Assembly (NCBI RefSeq): GCF_003851685.1
Contig: NZ_CP027727.1
Location: 4,836,001-4,900,000 of the forward strand
DNA from: Pseudomonas sp. R5-89-07
Lineage (GTDB): Bacteria > Pseudomonadota > Gammaproteobacteria > Pseudomonadales > Pseudomonadaceae
Direction: 5' to 3'
DNA length: 64,000 nucleotides
Shown here: one piece after another, positions 1 to 8,173 of the stretch
Position numbering within the stretch: position 1 is the stretch's first letter
Layout: each line of letters starts with the position of its first letter
The notes under the pieces: generated by a model
What the model was told of the DNA's origin: nothing
Seen by the model: only the letters and a program-made list of their open reading frames with translations
Database searches by the model: none
Made by a program: the position numbers and the translations under genes

Positions 1-451
1 GATCGATGAAGAGCCGGGCATCCTTGCGCACATCCTGCTGTCGATCCTTGCCTACGGCATGTTCACCATCGCGGTGTTCCAATCGCTGCTGGTGCTGTTG
101 CAAGACCATCAGCTCAAGCACAAGCACCCGTCCGGGCTGATCAAGAACTTCCCGCCGCTGCAAACCATGGAAAGCCTGTTGTTCGGCTTTTTATGGGCCG
201 GCTGGACCTTGTTGTCGCTGTCGCTGATTTCCGGCTGGCTGTTCGTCGAGAACCTGTTCGCCCAGCATCTGGTGCATAAAACGCTGTTGGCCTGCCTGGC
301 CTGGGTGGTGTTCAGCGTATTGCTGTGGGGCCGCAACCGCCTCGGCTGGCGCGGGCACAAGGCCATCCGCTGGACCCTGGCCGGTTTCTGCCTGCTGATG
401 CTGGCCTATTTCGGCAGCAAGCTGGTTCGCGAATACATCCTGCATATCTGA
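1..451 (+). CDS. YpjD/CcsA-type cytochrome c assembly membrane protein, 3' part
   Basis: This is the C-terminal part of a gene that starts before the window; the reading frame is open from base 2 and ends at a TGA at 449-451. The visible protein is strongly hydrophobic, with about four membrane segments. It contains the run WAGWTLLSLSLISGWLF and a later W-G-R-N/GWRGHKA segment typical of the CcmC/CcsA/YpjD haem-handling family of inner-membrane proteins. From family knowledge it would take part in cytochrome c maturation or haem handling, but the exact role of the YpjD branch is not established. It is followed after 12 bases by a CorC-like gene on the same strand, probably co-transcribed. As I recall, the same pair follows ffh in other pseudomonads. 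Confidence 0.8.
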   Translation, partial: IDEEPGILAHILLSILAYGMFTIAVFQSLLVLLQDHQLKHKHPSGLIKNFPPLQTMESLLFGFLWAGWTLLSLSLISGWLFVENLFAQHLVHKTLLACLAWVVFSVLLWGRNRLGWRGHKAIRWTLAGFCLLMLAYFGSKLVREYILHI

Positions 452-463
452 CGGGCGGCGATC

Positions 464-1702
464 ATGGACAACTTGCCCCTGGGGCCGATGCTCGCCGTAA
501 TTGCCCTGCTGACTTTATGGGCAGCGCTGTTTACCGCCATCGAAGCCGCGCAGCAACACCTGCTGGCCCTGCGCCCCGGCACCCGCCAGGGCGACAAGGC
601 TGCCGCACGCCTGAGCTTTCCGCGCCACAGCCTGATCCTGTGCAACAGCCTGTGTCGCGCAGCCGTTGTGATTCTGTGCACGCTGCTGGCGATCTACGCC
701 TGGGCGCAAAACGGGCCGTGGCTCGGCTGGCTGATCTCCTGCGCCTTGCTGCTGATCCTCGCCGACTACCTGCCCCGCGCCCTGGCGACTCGCTATCCGC
801 AGGCCATACTGGGTTTTGGTAACACTCTGCTGGGCGTGCCGCTGAAGATCCTCTACCCCGCGGCCTGGTTGCTCAATGGCATCAGCCTGCTATTGCTGCG
901 CCCGTTCGCGCGCAAGCTGGGCGTGGTGAAAAAGAGCGACGAACCGTCCTCCGATCACGACGATGAACCACCCCATGACGCCGACGAAGAGCGTCTGCCC
1001 GGCATGCCTGGCATCCATGCCCTGGACAACATCACCGTCAACGACATCCTGGTGCCGCGCAGCGAAGTGGACGGCATCAACCTGGATGACCCGATTGAAG
1101 AGATCATCGAGCAACTGCGCACCTCCCAGCGCACGCGGCTGCCGGTGTTCCACAGCGATATCAACCAGGTTGAAGCGGTACTCAATACGCGGCAGATCCA
1201 GCATCTGCTCCCCGACGCCAGCCTGACCAAGGAAGCGCTGCTGGCCGCCTGTCACGACCCCTACTTCGTGCCGGAAAGCACGCCTTTGCAGCTGCAGTTG
1301 CTGAACTTCCACAAACAGCAGCGCCGCCTGGGCATGGTGGTGGACGAATACGGCGAAGTGCTGGGCATCGTTACCCTGGAAGACATCCTGGAAGAAATCG
1401 TCGGCGAATTCGAAAGCGATCAGGCTGTGGATAATCCCCATATCGAAGCCCAGCCCGATGGCCGCTACATCATCGACGGCGCAGCCTCGATCCGCGAGCT
1501 GAACAAAAGCCTGGGCTGGCACCTGCCCAGCGACGGCCCCAAGACCCTCAATGGCCTGGTGACCGAAGCGCTGGAGACCATTCCGGACTGCGCTGTATGC
1601 CTGAAAATTGGGCGCTACCGCCTGGAAATCCTCGAAACCGAGGACAACCGGGTGAGCAAGGTGCTGATCTGGCATACCAGCCATGTGCTCGTTGCCGCTT
1701 AA
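464..1702 (+). CDS. HlyC/CorC-family membrane protein with CBS pair
   Basis: This 412-residue protein has an N-terminal membrane region with about three hydrophobic segments (residues 1-140, DUF21/CNNM-like). A charged acidic linker (about 155-185) follows, then a pair of CBS domains (about 195-325) and a C-terminal transporter-associated CorC/HlyC domain (about 340-405). The CBS region shows the usual V-P-R-S-E-V opening and the V-V-D-E-Y-G-E-V-L-G-I-V-T-L-E-D strand-helix signature. The family is linked to magnesium or cobalt efflux and ion homeostasis, with nucleotide sensing by the CBS domains; substrate cannot be told from sequence. It begins 12 bases after the YpjD gene and is followed by a REPIN. 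Family assignment is firm, substrate is not. Confidence 0.87.
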   Translation: MDNLPLGPMLAVIALLTLWAALFTAIEAAQQHLLALRPGTRQGDKAAARLSFPRHSLILCNSLCRAAVVILCTLLAIYAWAQNGPWLGWLISCALLLILADYLPRALATRYPQAILGFGNTLLGVPLKILYPAAWLLNGISLLLLRPFARKLGVVKKSDEPSSDHDDEPPHDADEERLPGMPGIHALDNITVNDILVPRSEVDGINLDDPIEEIIEQLRTSQRTRLPVFHSDINQVEAVLNTRQIQHLLPDASLTKEALLAACHDPYFVPESTPLQLQLLNFHKQQRRLGMVVDEYGEVLGIVTLEDILEEIVGEFESDQAVDNPHIEAQPDGRYIIDGAASIRELNKSLGWHLPSDGPKTLNGLVTEALETIPDCAVCLKIGRYRLEILETEDNRVSKVLIWHTSHVLVAA

Positions 1703-1726
1703 CCTCCTGACACCCAGCAATTCAAT

Positions 1727-1813
1727 GTGGGAGGGGGCTTGCCCCCGATGGCGGTGTGTCAGTCTGCTCATCTATAACTGATCTACCGCTATCGGGGGCA
1801 AGCCCCCTCCCAC
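1727..1813. repeat. REPIN 1 (two inverted REP arms)
   Basis: Two head-to-head copies of the arm GTGGGAGGGGGCTTGCCCCC with GAT at the end are separated by about 40 bases. The element lies between the CorC-like gene and the MFS gene. REP doublets of this type are known as REPINs and are mobilised by RAYT transposases in the P. fluorescens group; no RAYT gene is in this window. Confidence 0.9.
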
Positions 1814-2056
1814 ATTTGGAATTGCGGCGCTCCAGCCACTTGTTGTATTTCCATACCCCTTCCTATAATCCCAGCGGCTTACCCAAGCCCTGCCCGACCG
1901 CGTGCTACCCGCACCCAGCGTGTCCAGGCACCGCGTCACCATGTCCGAGCGGTGTTTGCTCCCATCCCGAGCCACCCCGCGCACAACCCTGATCCATGGG
2001 TGTTCGACCAATAATAATCCGCGTCCAAACGCGCAATGACCGTCAGGGATACCTTC

Positions 2057-3367
2057 ATGAGCACCACGTATAACGAGGCCGCAACCGCCGCCCCGACCAA
2101 CTCGACGGCCCGCGTGGCGACCGCGAGCATCGTCGGCACCGCCATCGAGTTCTACGATTTCTATATCTACGCCACGGCTGCTGCGCTGGTCATCGGCCCG
2201 GTGTTCTTTCCGCAGACGTCCGGCACCGCGCAGATGCTGGCGTCGTTCCTGACCTTCGGCATCGCCTTTATCGCGCGCCCACTGGGTTCGGCACTGTTCG
2301 GACACTTCGGCGACCGCATCGGCCGCAAGTCGACGCTGGTGGCCTCCCTGCTGTTGATGGGCGTGTGTACCACCCTGATCGGCCTGCTGCCCGGCTACGA
2401 CAGCATTGGTGCCTGGGCTCCGATTCTGTTGTGTGTATTGCGCTTCGGCCAGGGCCTGGGGCTGGGCGGCGAATGGGGCGGCGCGGCATTGCTGGCCACC
2501 GAGAACGCCCCCAAAGGCAAGCGCGCCTGGTTCGGCATGTTCCCGCAATTGGGCCCCTCGATTGGGTTCCTGGCGGCCAACGGCTTGTTCCTGATCCTGG
2601 CCATGAGCCTGAACGACGAGCAGTTCCGCAGCTGGGGCTGGCGCATTCCGTTCATCCTCAGCGCGGCGCTGGTGATGGTGGGCCTGTACGCACGGCTCAA
2701 GCTGCACGAGACGCCGGTGTTCGCCAACGCCGTGGCCCACGAAAAACCGGTGAAGGTGCCGCTGGTGGAACTGTTCAGCCAACATTGGCTGCCGGTGCTG
2801 CTGGGCGCCGCGTCGATGGTGGTGTGCTATGCGCTGTTCTATATCACTACGGCGTTTTCCCTGAGCTACGGGGTGTCGACCCTCGGCTACAGCCGTGAAA
2901 CCTTCCTCGGCCTGTTGTGCTTCGCGGTGCTGTTCATGGGCCTGGCGACGCCACTGGCGGCGCTGGCCAGTGACCGCTACGGGCGCAAGCCGGTGCTGAT
3001 TGTCGGCGCGGTCTTGGCAATCCTGTCGGGCTTTACCATGGAGCCGCTGCTGACCCACGGTTCAACCTGGGCCGTGGCGCTGTTTTTGGCGCTGGAGTTG
3101 TTCCTGATGGGCGTGACCTTCGCGCCGATGGGTGCGCTGCTGCCGGAATTGTTCCCGACCCGCGTGCGTTATACCGGTGCTTCGGCGGCGTATAACCTGG
3201 GCGGCATTGTGGGGGCCTCGGCGGCGCCGTTCTTCGCGACCAAGCTGGTGGCGATGGGCGGGTTGAGTTATGTCGGCGGGTATGTGTCGGCGGCGGCGTT
3301 GCTGAGTTTGATTGCTGTGCTGTGCCTGAAAGAGACGCGGGATAATGATTTGAACAGGGTGGCCTGA
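2057..3367 (+). CDS. MFS transporter, metabolite:H+ symporter (MHS) type
   Basis: This 436-residue protein with about 12 membrane segments belongs to the major facilitator superfamily. It shows the MHS-subfamily opening A-S-I-V-G-T-A-I-E-F-Y-D-F and the loop motif G-D-R-I-G-R-K-S between helices 2 and 3, repeated as S-D-R-Y-G-R-K in the second half. Relatives move shikimate, dicarboxylates, citrate or osmolytes with protons; the substrate here is unknown. I chose the ATG at 2057 because a TCAGGGA ribosome-binding sequence lies seven bases before it. An in-frame ATG at 2036 would add seven residues and has no good site. REPINs flank the gene on both sides, so it is probably transcribed alone. 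Confidence 0.88.
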   Translation: MSTTYNEAATAAPTNSTARVATASIVGTAIEFYDFYIYATAAALVIGPVFFPQTSGTAQMLASFLTFGIAFIARPLGSALFGHFGDRIGRKSTLVASLLLMGVCTTLIGLLPGYDSIGAWAPILLCVLRFGQGLGLGGEWGGAALLATENAPKGKRAWFGMFPQLGPSIGFLAANGLFLILAMSLNDEQFRSWGWRIPFILSAALVMVGLYARLKLHETPVFANAVAHEKPVKVPLVELFSQHWLPVLLGAASMVVCYALFYITTAFSLSYGVSTLGYSRETFLGLLCFAVLFMGLATPLAALASDRYGRKPVLIVGAVLAILSGFTMEPLLTHGSTWAVALFLALELFLMGVTFAPMGALLPELFPTRVRYTGASAAYNLGGIVGASAAPFFATKLVAMGGLSYVGGYVSAAALLSLIAVLCLKETRDNDLNRVA

Positions 3368-3375
3368 TAGCCGCT

Positions 3376-3448
3376 ATCGGGGGCAAGCCCCCCTCCCACA
3401 CTTTGAACTGTGAATACTTTCAAATGTGGGAGGGGGCTTGCCCCCGAT
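3376..3448. repeat. REPIN 2
   Basis: Inverted REP arms (ATCGGGGGCAAGCCC... and its reverse complement) are separated by about 25 bases. The left arm has one extra C in the C-run. The element lies in the convergent gap between the MFS gene and purT, where it could also act as a bidirectional stem at the 3' ends. Confidence 0.9.
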
Positions 3449-3452
3449 GCTT

Positions 3453-4634
3453 TTACAGCTCTACCACAACAGCCTGGGAAGCACGGGTCGCCTTGGCCCG
3501 AGCCGCTTCAATCGTCTCATCCCGCGCCAATGCCACGCCCATGCGGCGCTGACCATTCACTTCTGGCTTGCCAAACAGACGCAACGCCGTGTCCGGCTCG
3601 CTCAACGCGGCGCCCAGGTTGGCGAACGCCGTCTGGGTCGACTGCCCTTCCACCAGAATCACCGCCGACGCCGACGGCCCGAACTGACGAATCAATGGAA
3701 TCGGCAGGCCGAGGATGGCGCGCGCGTGCAGGGCGAACTGCGACAAGTCCTGGGAAATCAGGGTCACAAGGCCCGTGTCATGCGGGCGCGGCGACACTTC
3801 GCTGAACCATACTTGATCGCCCTTGATGAACAGCTCCACGCCAAACAGGCCACGACCACCCAGGGCCTCGGTCACCGCTTTGGCGACGCGCTCGGATTCG
3901 GCCAGGGCAATCGGGCTCATGGCCTGGGGCTGCCAGGATTCCTGGTAGTCGCCCTTTTCCTGACGGTGACCGACCGGCGCACAGAAGGTGGTGCCGCCGA
4001 TGTGGCGCACGGTCAGCAGGGTGATTTCGTAGTCGAAGTCGATAAAGCCTTCGATGATCACCCGGCCCTTGCCGGCGCGCCCGCCTTCCTGGGCGTAATC
4101 CCAGGCTTTGCGCACGTCATCGGCGCTGCGCAGCAGGCTCTGGCCCTTGCCCGAGGAACTCATCACCGGCTTGACCACGCAGGGGAAGCCCAGGTCTTGC
4201 ACGGCCTTGCTGTAGTCTTCGAAGGTGTCGGCGAAGTGGTACGGCGAGGTCGGCAGGTCCAGCTCTTCGGCGGCCAGGCGGCGGATGCCTTCACGGTTCA
4301 TGGTCAGCGAGGTGGCCCGCGCGGTCGGGATCACGGTGAAGCCTTCGGCTTCCAGCTCCACCAGGGTGGCGGTGGCGATGGCTTCGATTTCCGGCACGAT
4401 GAAGTGCGGCTTCTCCGCCTCGATCACGGCGCGCAACGCGGCGCCATCGAGCATGTTGATCACATGGCTACGGTGCGCAACCTGCATGGCCGGCGCGTTG
4501 GCGTAGCGATCCACGGCAATCACTTCAACGCCCAGGCGTTGCAGTTCGATTACCACTTCCTTGCCCAGCTCACCGCAGCCACACAGCAAAACGCGGGTCG
4601 CGGTTGGCGACAATGGAGTTCCGATTCGGGTCAT
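3453..4634 (-). CDS. purT: Formate-dependent phosphoribosylglycinamide formyltransferase PurT
   Basis: PurT makes formyl-GAR from GAR, formate and ATP in the third step of purine synthesis, without folate. The protein has 393 residues, the usual family length. The N-terminal nucleotide-binding fold has [12 protein letters not shown] at about 15-26. The ATP-grasp glycine-rich loop S-S-S-G-K-G-Q lies at 159-165, and the metal-binding end of the ATP-grasp fold ([10 protein letters not shown]) at about 290. The ATG is preceded by GAGGACC, a fair ribosome-binding site. It is transcribed away from the VUT gene and ends next to a REPIN. purL, guaA and guaB elsewhere in the window belong to the same purine pathway. 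Confidence 0.96.
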   Translation of the reverse strand: MTRIGTPLSPTATRVLLCGCGELGKEVVIELQRLGVEVIAVDRYANAPAMQVAHRSHVINMLDGAALRAVIEAEKPHFIVPEIEAIATATLVELEAEGFTVIPTARATSLTMNREGIRRLAAEELDLPTSPYHFADTFEDYSKAVQDLGFPCVVKPVMSSSGKGQSLLRSADDVRKAWDYAQEGGRAGKGRVIIEGFIDFDYEITLLTVRHIGGTTFCAPVGHRQEKGDYQESWQPQAMSPIALAESERVAKAVTEALGGRGLFGVELFIKGDQVWFSEVSPRPHDTGLVTLISQDLSQFALHARAILGLPIPLIRQFGPSASAVILVEGQSTQTAFANLGAALSEPDTALRLFGKPEVNGQRRMGVALARDETIEAARAKATRASQAVVVEL

Positions 4635-4703
4635 CTCAGGTCCTCAGGGGAGCGGATCAGGGGGAGAAAGGCCGGCATTTTACATGAACTGCAAAAATTG
4701 GCC

Positions 4704-5171
4704 TCAGTTGGCGATGGCGCGCCGGCGGATGCGCCAGGCCATGACCAGCCACACCACGGTGACACCGGCGAATTTCGACACCAGCGCAGTGCCCGCCACG
4801 GCCGGCGTCAGCGCACCGATCAGGCCGAAAAAGATAAAGGTATCCAGGGGAATGCTCAGCGCCGAACTTATCCACAGGCGATCGTGCAGCGGGCGCCGGG
4901 TGATGCTGAACACCAGCCAGTCGATGCATTCGGACACCGCAAAGGCCGTGGCGCTGGCCAGGGCGATGGACGGGTCGGAAGTGATATACGACAGCACCAG
5001 CGCCGCCAGCATGGCGATGATCGCGCCGTGACCGAAGCGGGTTTGCACCATGTCGCGCAGGATGAATACCAGGCCGCCCCAGGCAGACCAGATGACGTCC
5101 AGGTGGGGGGCGGTGGAAAAGGCGAAGTTGATCAGCACGACGCTGCTGATGTAGGCGATCAGGAAAAACAT
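4704..5171 (-). CDS. Short VUT/DUF165-family membrane protein
   Basis: From the ATG at 5171 this is a 155-residue protein with five or so hydrophobic segments. It includes the segment V-I-W-S-A-W-G-G-L-V-F-I-L-R-D and a late D-T-F-I-F-F motif typical of the VUT/YhhQ (DUF165) family. Longer members import queuosine precursors; this protein is clearly shorter than E. coli YhhQ (about 220 residues), so equal function should not be assumed. The open frame extends upstream to 5333, but the extra part runs through REP sequence and out of the family match, so I used the internal start. It is a single gene flanked by purT and a REPIN. Confidence 0.68.
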   Translation of the reverse strand: MFFLIAYISSVVLINFAFSTAPHLDVIWSAWGGLVFILRDMVQTRFGHGAIIAMLAALVLSYITSDPSIALASATAFAVSECIDWLVFSITRRPLHDRLWISSALSIPLDTFIFFGLIGALTPAVAGTALVSKFAGVTVVWLVMAWRIRRRAIAN

Positions 5172-5223
5172 GGAGGATGGACCTGTGGGTAAGATTTGGA
5201 AATGTGTTGTCTGGGAGGGCCTC

Positions 5224-5293
5224 ATCGGGGGCAAGCCCCCTCCCACTTGAATGTGTTCACAGATCAACATGTGGGAGGGGGCTTGCCCCCGAT
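5224..5293. repeat. REPIN 3
   Basis: Inverted REP arms are separated by about 24 bases, upstream of the VUT gene and next to the 3' end of the DUF1289 gene. Both arms match the window consensus fully. Confidence 0.9.
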
Positions 5294-5302
5294 AGCAATC
5301 GA

Positions 5303-5518
5303 TCAGCCACCCGAGCGCTTGGGCGTCATCCACACCAACCCACTCGCCACCGCCCGCTCATGACACAACCCCAACACCACCCGACGCTCGGCGTTGTCCA
5401 TGCGGCTCCAGCGCGTAATCTCCTCCACGGTACGCTGGCACCCGGTGCAGATATCGTCATCATCCAGCGCGCAAATGCTCACGCAAGGCGAGGCAACGGG
5501 GCGTTCAACCGCACTCAT
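5303..5518 (-). CDS. DUF1289 domain protein
   Basis: This 71-residue protein has the DUF1289 cysteine pattern C-V-S-I-C...C-T-G-C-Q-R-T-x-x-E-I near the N-terminus, followed by W-S-R-M. The four cysteines suggest a small metal- or cluster-binding protein; the function of the family is not known. Its start codon overlaps the stop of the gamma carbonic anhydrase gene by four bases (ATGA arrangement), which indicates translational coupling and one operon with it. Confidence 0.85.
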   Translation of the reverse strand: MSAVERPVASPCVSICALDDDDICTGCQRTVEEITRWSRMDNAERRVVLGLCHERAVASGLVWMTPKRSGG

Positions 5519-6039
5519 TCTGCCTGCTCGACCAGGTCCCGCGCGTACCGCTGCGCGTTATGCACATAGTGCGCGGCGCTGGCTTCCAGCATGCGCTTCT
5601 GCGCTTCGGTCAGCTCGCGCACCACCTTGCCCGGCGAGCCCATCACCAGCGAGCCGTCGGGAATTTCCTTGCCTTCGCCGATCAGCGAGTTGGCGCCGAT
5701 GATGCAATGCTTGCCGATCTTGGCGCCATTGAGGATCACCGCATTGATGCCGATCAGGCTGTAGTCGTCGACGGTGCAGCCATGCAGCATGGCGTTATGG
5801 CCGATGGTCACGCCGGTGCCGAGGGTCAGTGGGTAGCCCATGTCGGTGTGCATCACGCTGCCGTCCTGCACGTTGCTGTTCTTGCCGATCAGGATCAGCT
5901 CGTTGTCGCCACGCAACACCGCGTTGAACCACACGTTGGCGCCCTCCTCCAGCTTTACCTTGCCCACCAGCGTGGCATTGGGTGCCACCCAGCTGTGTGG
6001 ATGGGTCTCGACGCTGGCATCGCCCAGGCGGTATTTCAT
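5515..6039 (-). CDS. Gamma-class carbonic anhydrase-like protein (YrdA/PaaY type)
   Basis: This 174-residue left-handed beta-helix protein is built of hexapeptide repeats. The three zinc-ligand histidines of the gamma carbonic anhydrase family are visible: H64 (V-M-H-T-D), H81 (I-G-H-N) and H86 (M-L-H-G). Members bind Zn or Fe and some hydrate carbon dioxide, but bacterial YrdA-type proteins often show little activity, so the reaction is not certain. It is the first gene of a two-gene unit with DUF1289 and follows the CoA pyrophosphatase gene by 35 bases on the same strand. Confidence 0.88.
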   Translation of the reverse strand: MKYRLGDASVETHPHSWVAPNATLVGKVKLEEGANVWFNAVLRGDNELILIGKNSNVQDGSVMHTDMGYPLTLGTGVTIGHNAMLHGCTVDDYSLIGINAVILNGAKIGKHCIIGANSLIGEGKEIPDGSLVMGSPGKVVRELTEAQKRMLEASAAHYVHNAQRYARDLVEQAE

Positions 6040-6074
6040 GGTTTTCCCTCACGGCTCGCCATTCAAGCGATGGC

Positions 6075-6677
6075 TTAGATATTGATGAAGCTCTTGGGTG
6101 GCTGGTGCAGGCTGATCTGCGCATCGTCATAGAGCAGGTTGATCAGCTCGACGATCATGATTGCGGTCAGGCCCCAGATCTTGTATTCGCCGAACCGATA
6201 ACTGGGCACATACCAACTGCGGCCCTGGTAGTCGATGCGATGGGTGTGCTCGCGGGGGTCCTGGCGGAAGAAATCCAGCGGGACGCTGAACACAGCGGCA
6301 ATTTCGGCGTCGTTGGCCAGGTATTCGACGTAATCGGGGATCACGCCCACGTACGGCGTGACGCGGATGCCGTGCAGGGAGATCAGCGGGCTCAGCGGCC
6401 CGATCACTTCGACCAACCCAGGCGGCAGGCCGATTTCTTCTTCGGCTTCGCGCAGGGCGGTAAAGATCAGGTCCGGGTCTTCGGGGTCACGGCGCCCGCC
6501 GGGAAAGGCCACTTCGCCACCATGGGTCGACAGGCCGCTGGCGCGCAGGGTCAGGATCAGCTCGGGTTCGTCACTGCGGGTAATCGGTACCAGCACCGCG
6601 GCCTCGGGAAAACGCCCGTCGGTCTCCAGGGTATGAGGGGTGTGATTGCTTACCCGGCGAAGTAGCTCGTCCAGCAT
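6075..6677 (-). CDS. CoA pyrophosphatase, Nudix family (YeaB/NudL type)
   Basis: This 200-residue Nudix hydrolase has the CoA-pyrophosphatase variant of the box: V-A-F-P-G-G-R-R-D-P-E-D, then T-A-L-R-E-A-E-E-E-I-G. The preceding motif L-R-A-S-G-L-S-T-H-G-G corresponds to the UPF0035 signature of this subfamily. From family knowledge it cleaves CoA or oxidised CoA to 3',5'-ADP and phosphopantetheine. It is transcribed divergently from the second Nudix gene, and it may share a transcript with the downstream carbonic anhydrase-like gene 35 bases away. Confidence 0.85.
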   Translation of the reverse strand: MLDELLRRVSNHTPHTLETDGRFPEAAVLVPITRSDEPELILTLRASGLSTHGGEVAFPGGRRDPEDPDLIFTALREAEEEIGLPPGLVEVIGPLSPLISLHGIRVTPYVGVIPDYVEYLANDAEIAAVFSVPLDFFRQDPREHTHRIDYQGRSWYVPSYRFGEYKIWGLTAIMIVELINLLYDDAQISLHQPPKSFINI

Positions 6678-6823
6678 GAGTCATCTCGGTCTGTTGGCTA
6701 CCTTGCATCATGCACCAAAGCGCGCAGGCGCCCAAGCCCAAAACCGCTGGCGTGTCGCTAAACGACAACTTGCAGCGCCCTGCCCGCCACGCCAAGATAG
6801 GCCCACTCTCCAGGAACCCCAGC

Positions 6824-7372
6824 ATGAACTTCTGCAGCCAGTGCGGTAAACCGGTTACCCAACGCATTCCCGAAGGCGACGCACGCCTGCGCTATGTCTG
6901 CGACCACTGCTCGACCATTCATTATCAGAACCCCAATATCGTCGCGGGTACCGTACCGGTGTGGGGCGACAAGGTGCTGCTGTGCCGCCGCGCCATCGAG
7001 CCGCGCCTGGGTTACTGGACCCTGCCCGCAGGCTTTATGGAGAACGGCGAAACCGTGGAACAGGCCGCCATGCGCGAGACGCTGGAAGAAGCCTGCGCCC
7101 GCGTGCGCAACCTGAGCATCTATACCCTGATCAATGTGCCGCACATCAGCCAGGTGCATATCTTCTATCGCGCCGAACTGATCGACCTGGACTTCGCCGC
7201 CGGCATCGAAAGCCTGGAAGTGAAGCTGTTCGCTGAAGCCGATATCCCTTGGTCCGAGCTGGCTTTCCGCACGGTCGGGCGTACCTTAGAATGCTTCTTC
7301 GCCGACCGCCGGCAACAGCTGTTCCCGGTACGCAGCGAGTCCGTGCCACCGCTGTCCAAGCCCGCCCAATAA
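6824..7372 (+). CDS. Nudix hydrolase with N-terminal zinc ribbon
   Basis: The 182-residue protein opens with a zinc ribbon (C-S-Q-C-G and C-D-H-C, residues about 3-26) and then a Nudix domain with the box G-F-M-E-N-G-E...R-E-T-L-E-E. The layout resembles the second half of NudC (NADH pyrophosphatase), but the protein is much shorter than NudC, so the substrate is open. In the box the usual glycine after E-E-x is a cysteine (E-E-A-C-A). I chose the ATG at 6824, which has AGGAAC eight bases before it and puts the zinc ribbon at the N-terminus. The frame is open further up to 6710 without family-like sequence. An L,D-transpeptidase gene follows after 37 bases. Confidence 0.82.
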   Translation: MNFCSQCGKPVTQRIPEGDARLRYVCDHCSTIHYQNPNIVAGTVPVWGDKVLLCRRAIEPRLGYWTLPAGFMENGETVEQAAMRETLEEACARVRNLSIYTLINVPHISQVHIFYRAELIDLDFAAGIESLEVKLFAEADIPWSELAFRTVGRTLECFFADRRQQLFPVRSESVPPLSKPAQ

Positions 7373-7409
7373 CAAGCCGGCCAATCGTCGCCAAAGGGAA
7401 ATCGTTTCA

Positions 7410-7913
7410 ATGCGTTGGTTGCTTGCTCTGATCTGCCTGTCGTTCGCTGCCCTGTCCTCGGCCTCCACGGTGGAAACACTCGGCGGCAAACCCGTCGAAA
7501 AGGTCTTGGTGCTCAAATCCGCCCACCAGTTGCAGCTGATCAACGACGGCAAGCCCCTCAAGACCTATCGCATTTCCCTGGGTAAAAACCCCAAAGGCCA
7601 CAAGCTGTTCGAGGGCGATCGCCGCACGCCTGAAGGCTTGTACTGGATCGACTGGCGCAAGACCAGCGAGCGCTTCAACCTGGCCATGCACATTTCCTAC
7701 CCCAACATCAGTGATGCCGCCCGTGCCCGCCGCGAAGGGGTGAAACCGGGCAGCATGATCATGATCCACGGCACCCCCGACACCGAGGAATACCCGGAAC
7801 AGTGGTTCCACACCCTGGACTGGACCGACGGCTGCATTGGCATGCGCAACGTGGACATGCGTGAGGTCTGGAGCCTGGTCAAGGATGGCACGCTGATCGA
7901 GATTCGGCCCTGA
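7410..7913 (+). CDS. Exported L,D-transpeptidase-like (YkuD) protein
   Basis: This 167-residue protein has a signal peptide (M-R-W-L-L-A-L-I-C-L-S-F-A-A, cleavage near A-S-S-A-S at about 18) and one YkuD domain. The domain ends in an H-G-T-P motif and a catalytic-type segment T-D-G-C-I-G-M-R-N that contains the expected nucleophilic cysteine. The family links peptidoglycan peptides or attaches proteins to peptidoglycan in the periplasm. In the best-known members the cysteine motif is S/T-H-G-C; here the histidine is aspartate, as in some YafK-like branches. The gene stands between a Nudix gene and the nag operon. Confidence 0.82.
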   Translation: MRWLLALICLSFAALSSASTVETLGGKPVEKVLVLKSAHQLQLINDGKPLKTYRISLGKNPKGHKLFEGDRRTPEGLYWIDWRKTSERFNLAMHISYPNISDAARARREGVKPGSMIMIHGTPDTEEYPEQWFHTLDWTDGCIGMRNVDMREVWSLVKDGTLIEIRP

Positions 7914-8027
7914 TCGTCGACCACTCGTAAAATAATTCGAAAATATTTCCTGCCCCGAGCAGCACCCGCCTGTGAATACCAGTTCACCGCGCGGGCTGCG
8001 CCGTTGTGCGCGTCATAAAGACCTTTC

Positions 8028-8045
8028 TAATACCACTTGATACCA
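8028..8045 (+). promoter_or_regulatory. Candidate NagR operator, distal copy
   Basis: The sequence TAATACCACTTGATACCA is the reverse complement, with small differences, of the promoter-proximal copy at 8100-8119. Each copy holds two ATACCA-type half sites spaced 11 bases apart. Placement just before a GntR/HutC-type regulator gene suggests a second binding site, perhaps for looping. Binding itself is inferred. Confidence 0.5.
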
Positions 8046-8093
8046 GGCACCGTTGCGGTGCCTTAATCCATTGAACGCACCGTTGTGGCCGCA

Positions 8094-8122
8094 TTGACAT
8101 GGTATTTAAGTGGTATTAATTT
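8094..8122 (+). promoter_or_regulatory. Candidate promoter and operator of the nag operon
   Basis: A consensus -35 box TTGACA (8094-8099) is followed, 17 bases on, by TAATTT (8117-8122). The spacer holds TGGTATTTAAGTGGTATTAA (8100-8119), the mirror copy of the upstream site. A repressor bound there would block polymerase, which fits autoregulation by the GntR protein encoded from 8174. Confidence 0.6.
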
Positions 8123-8173
8123 CCGACCCATACCGGGCGACAACACTCCAATAACGCATCGGAAACCTGACAG

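Noticed and set aside
1772..3058. 428-codon open frame opposite the MFS gene
   Set aside because: It is rich in Q, R, H and G with no recognisable motif, and the MHS transporter on the other strand is clear.
3426..5192. 588-codon open frame opposite purT and the VUT gene
   Set aside because: It begins in REP sequence and crosses two real genes; its composition is that of a shadow.
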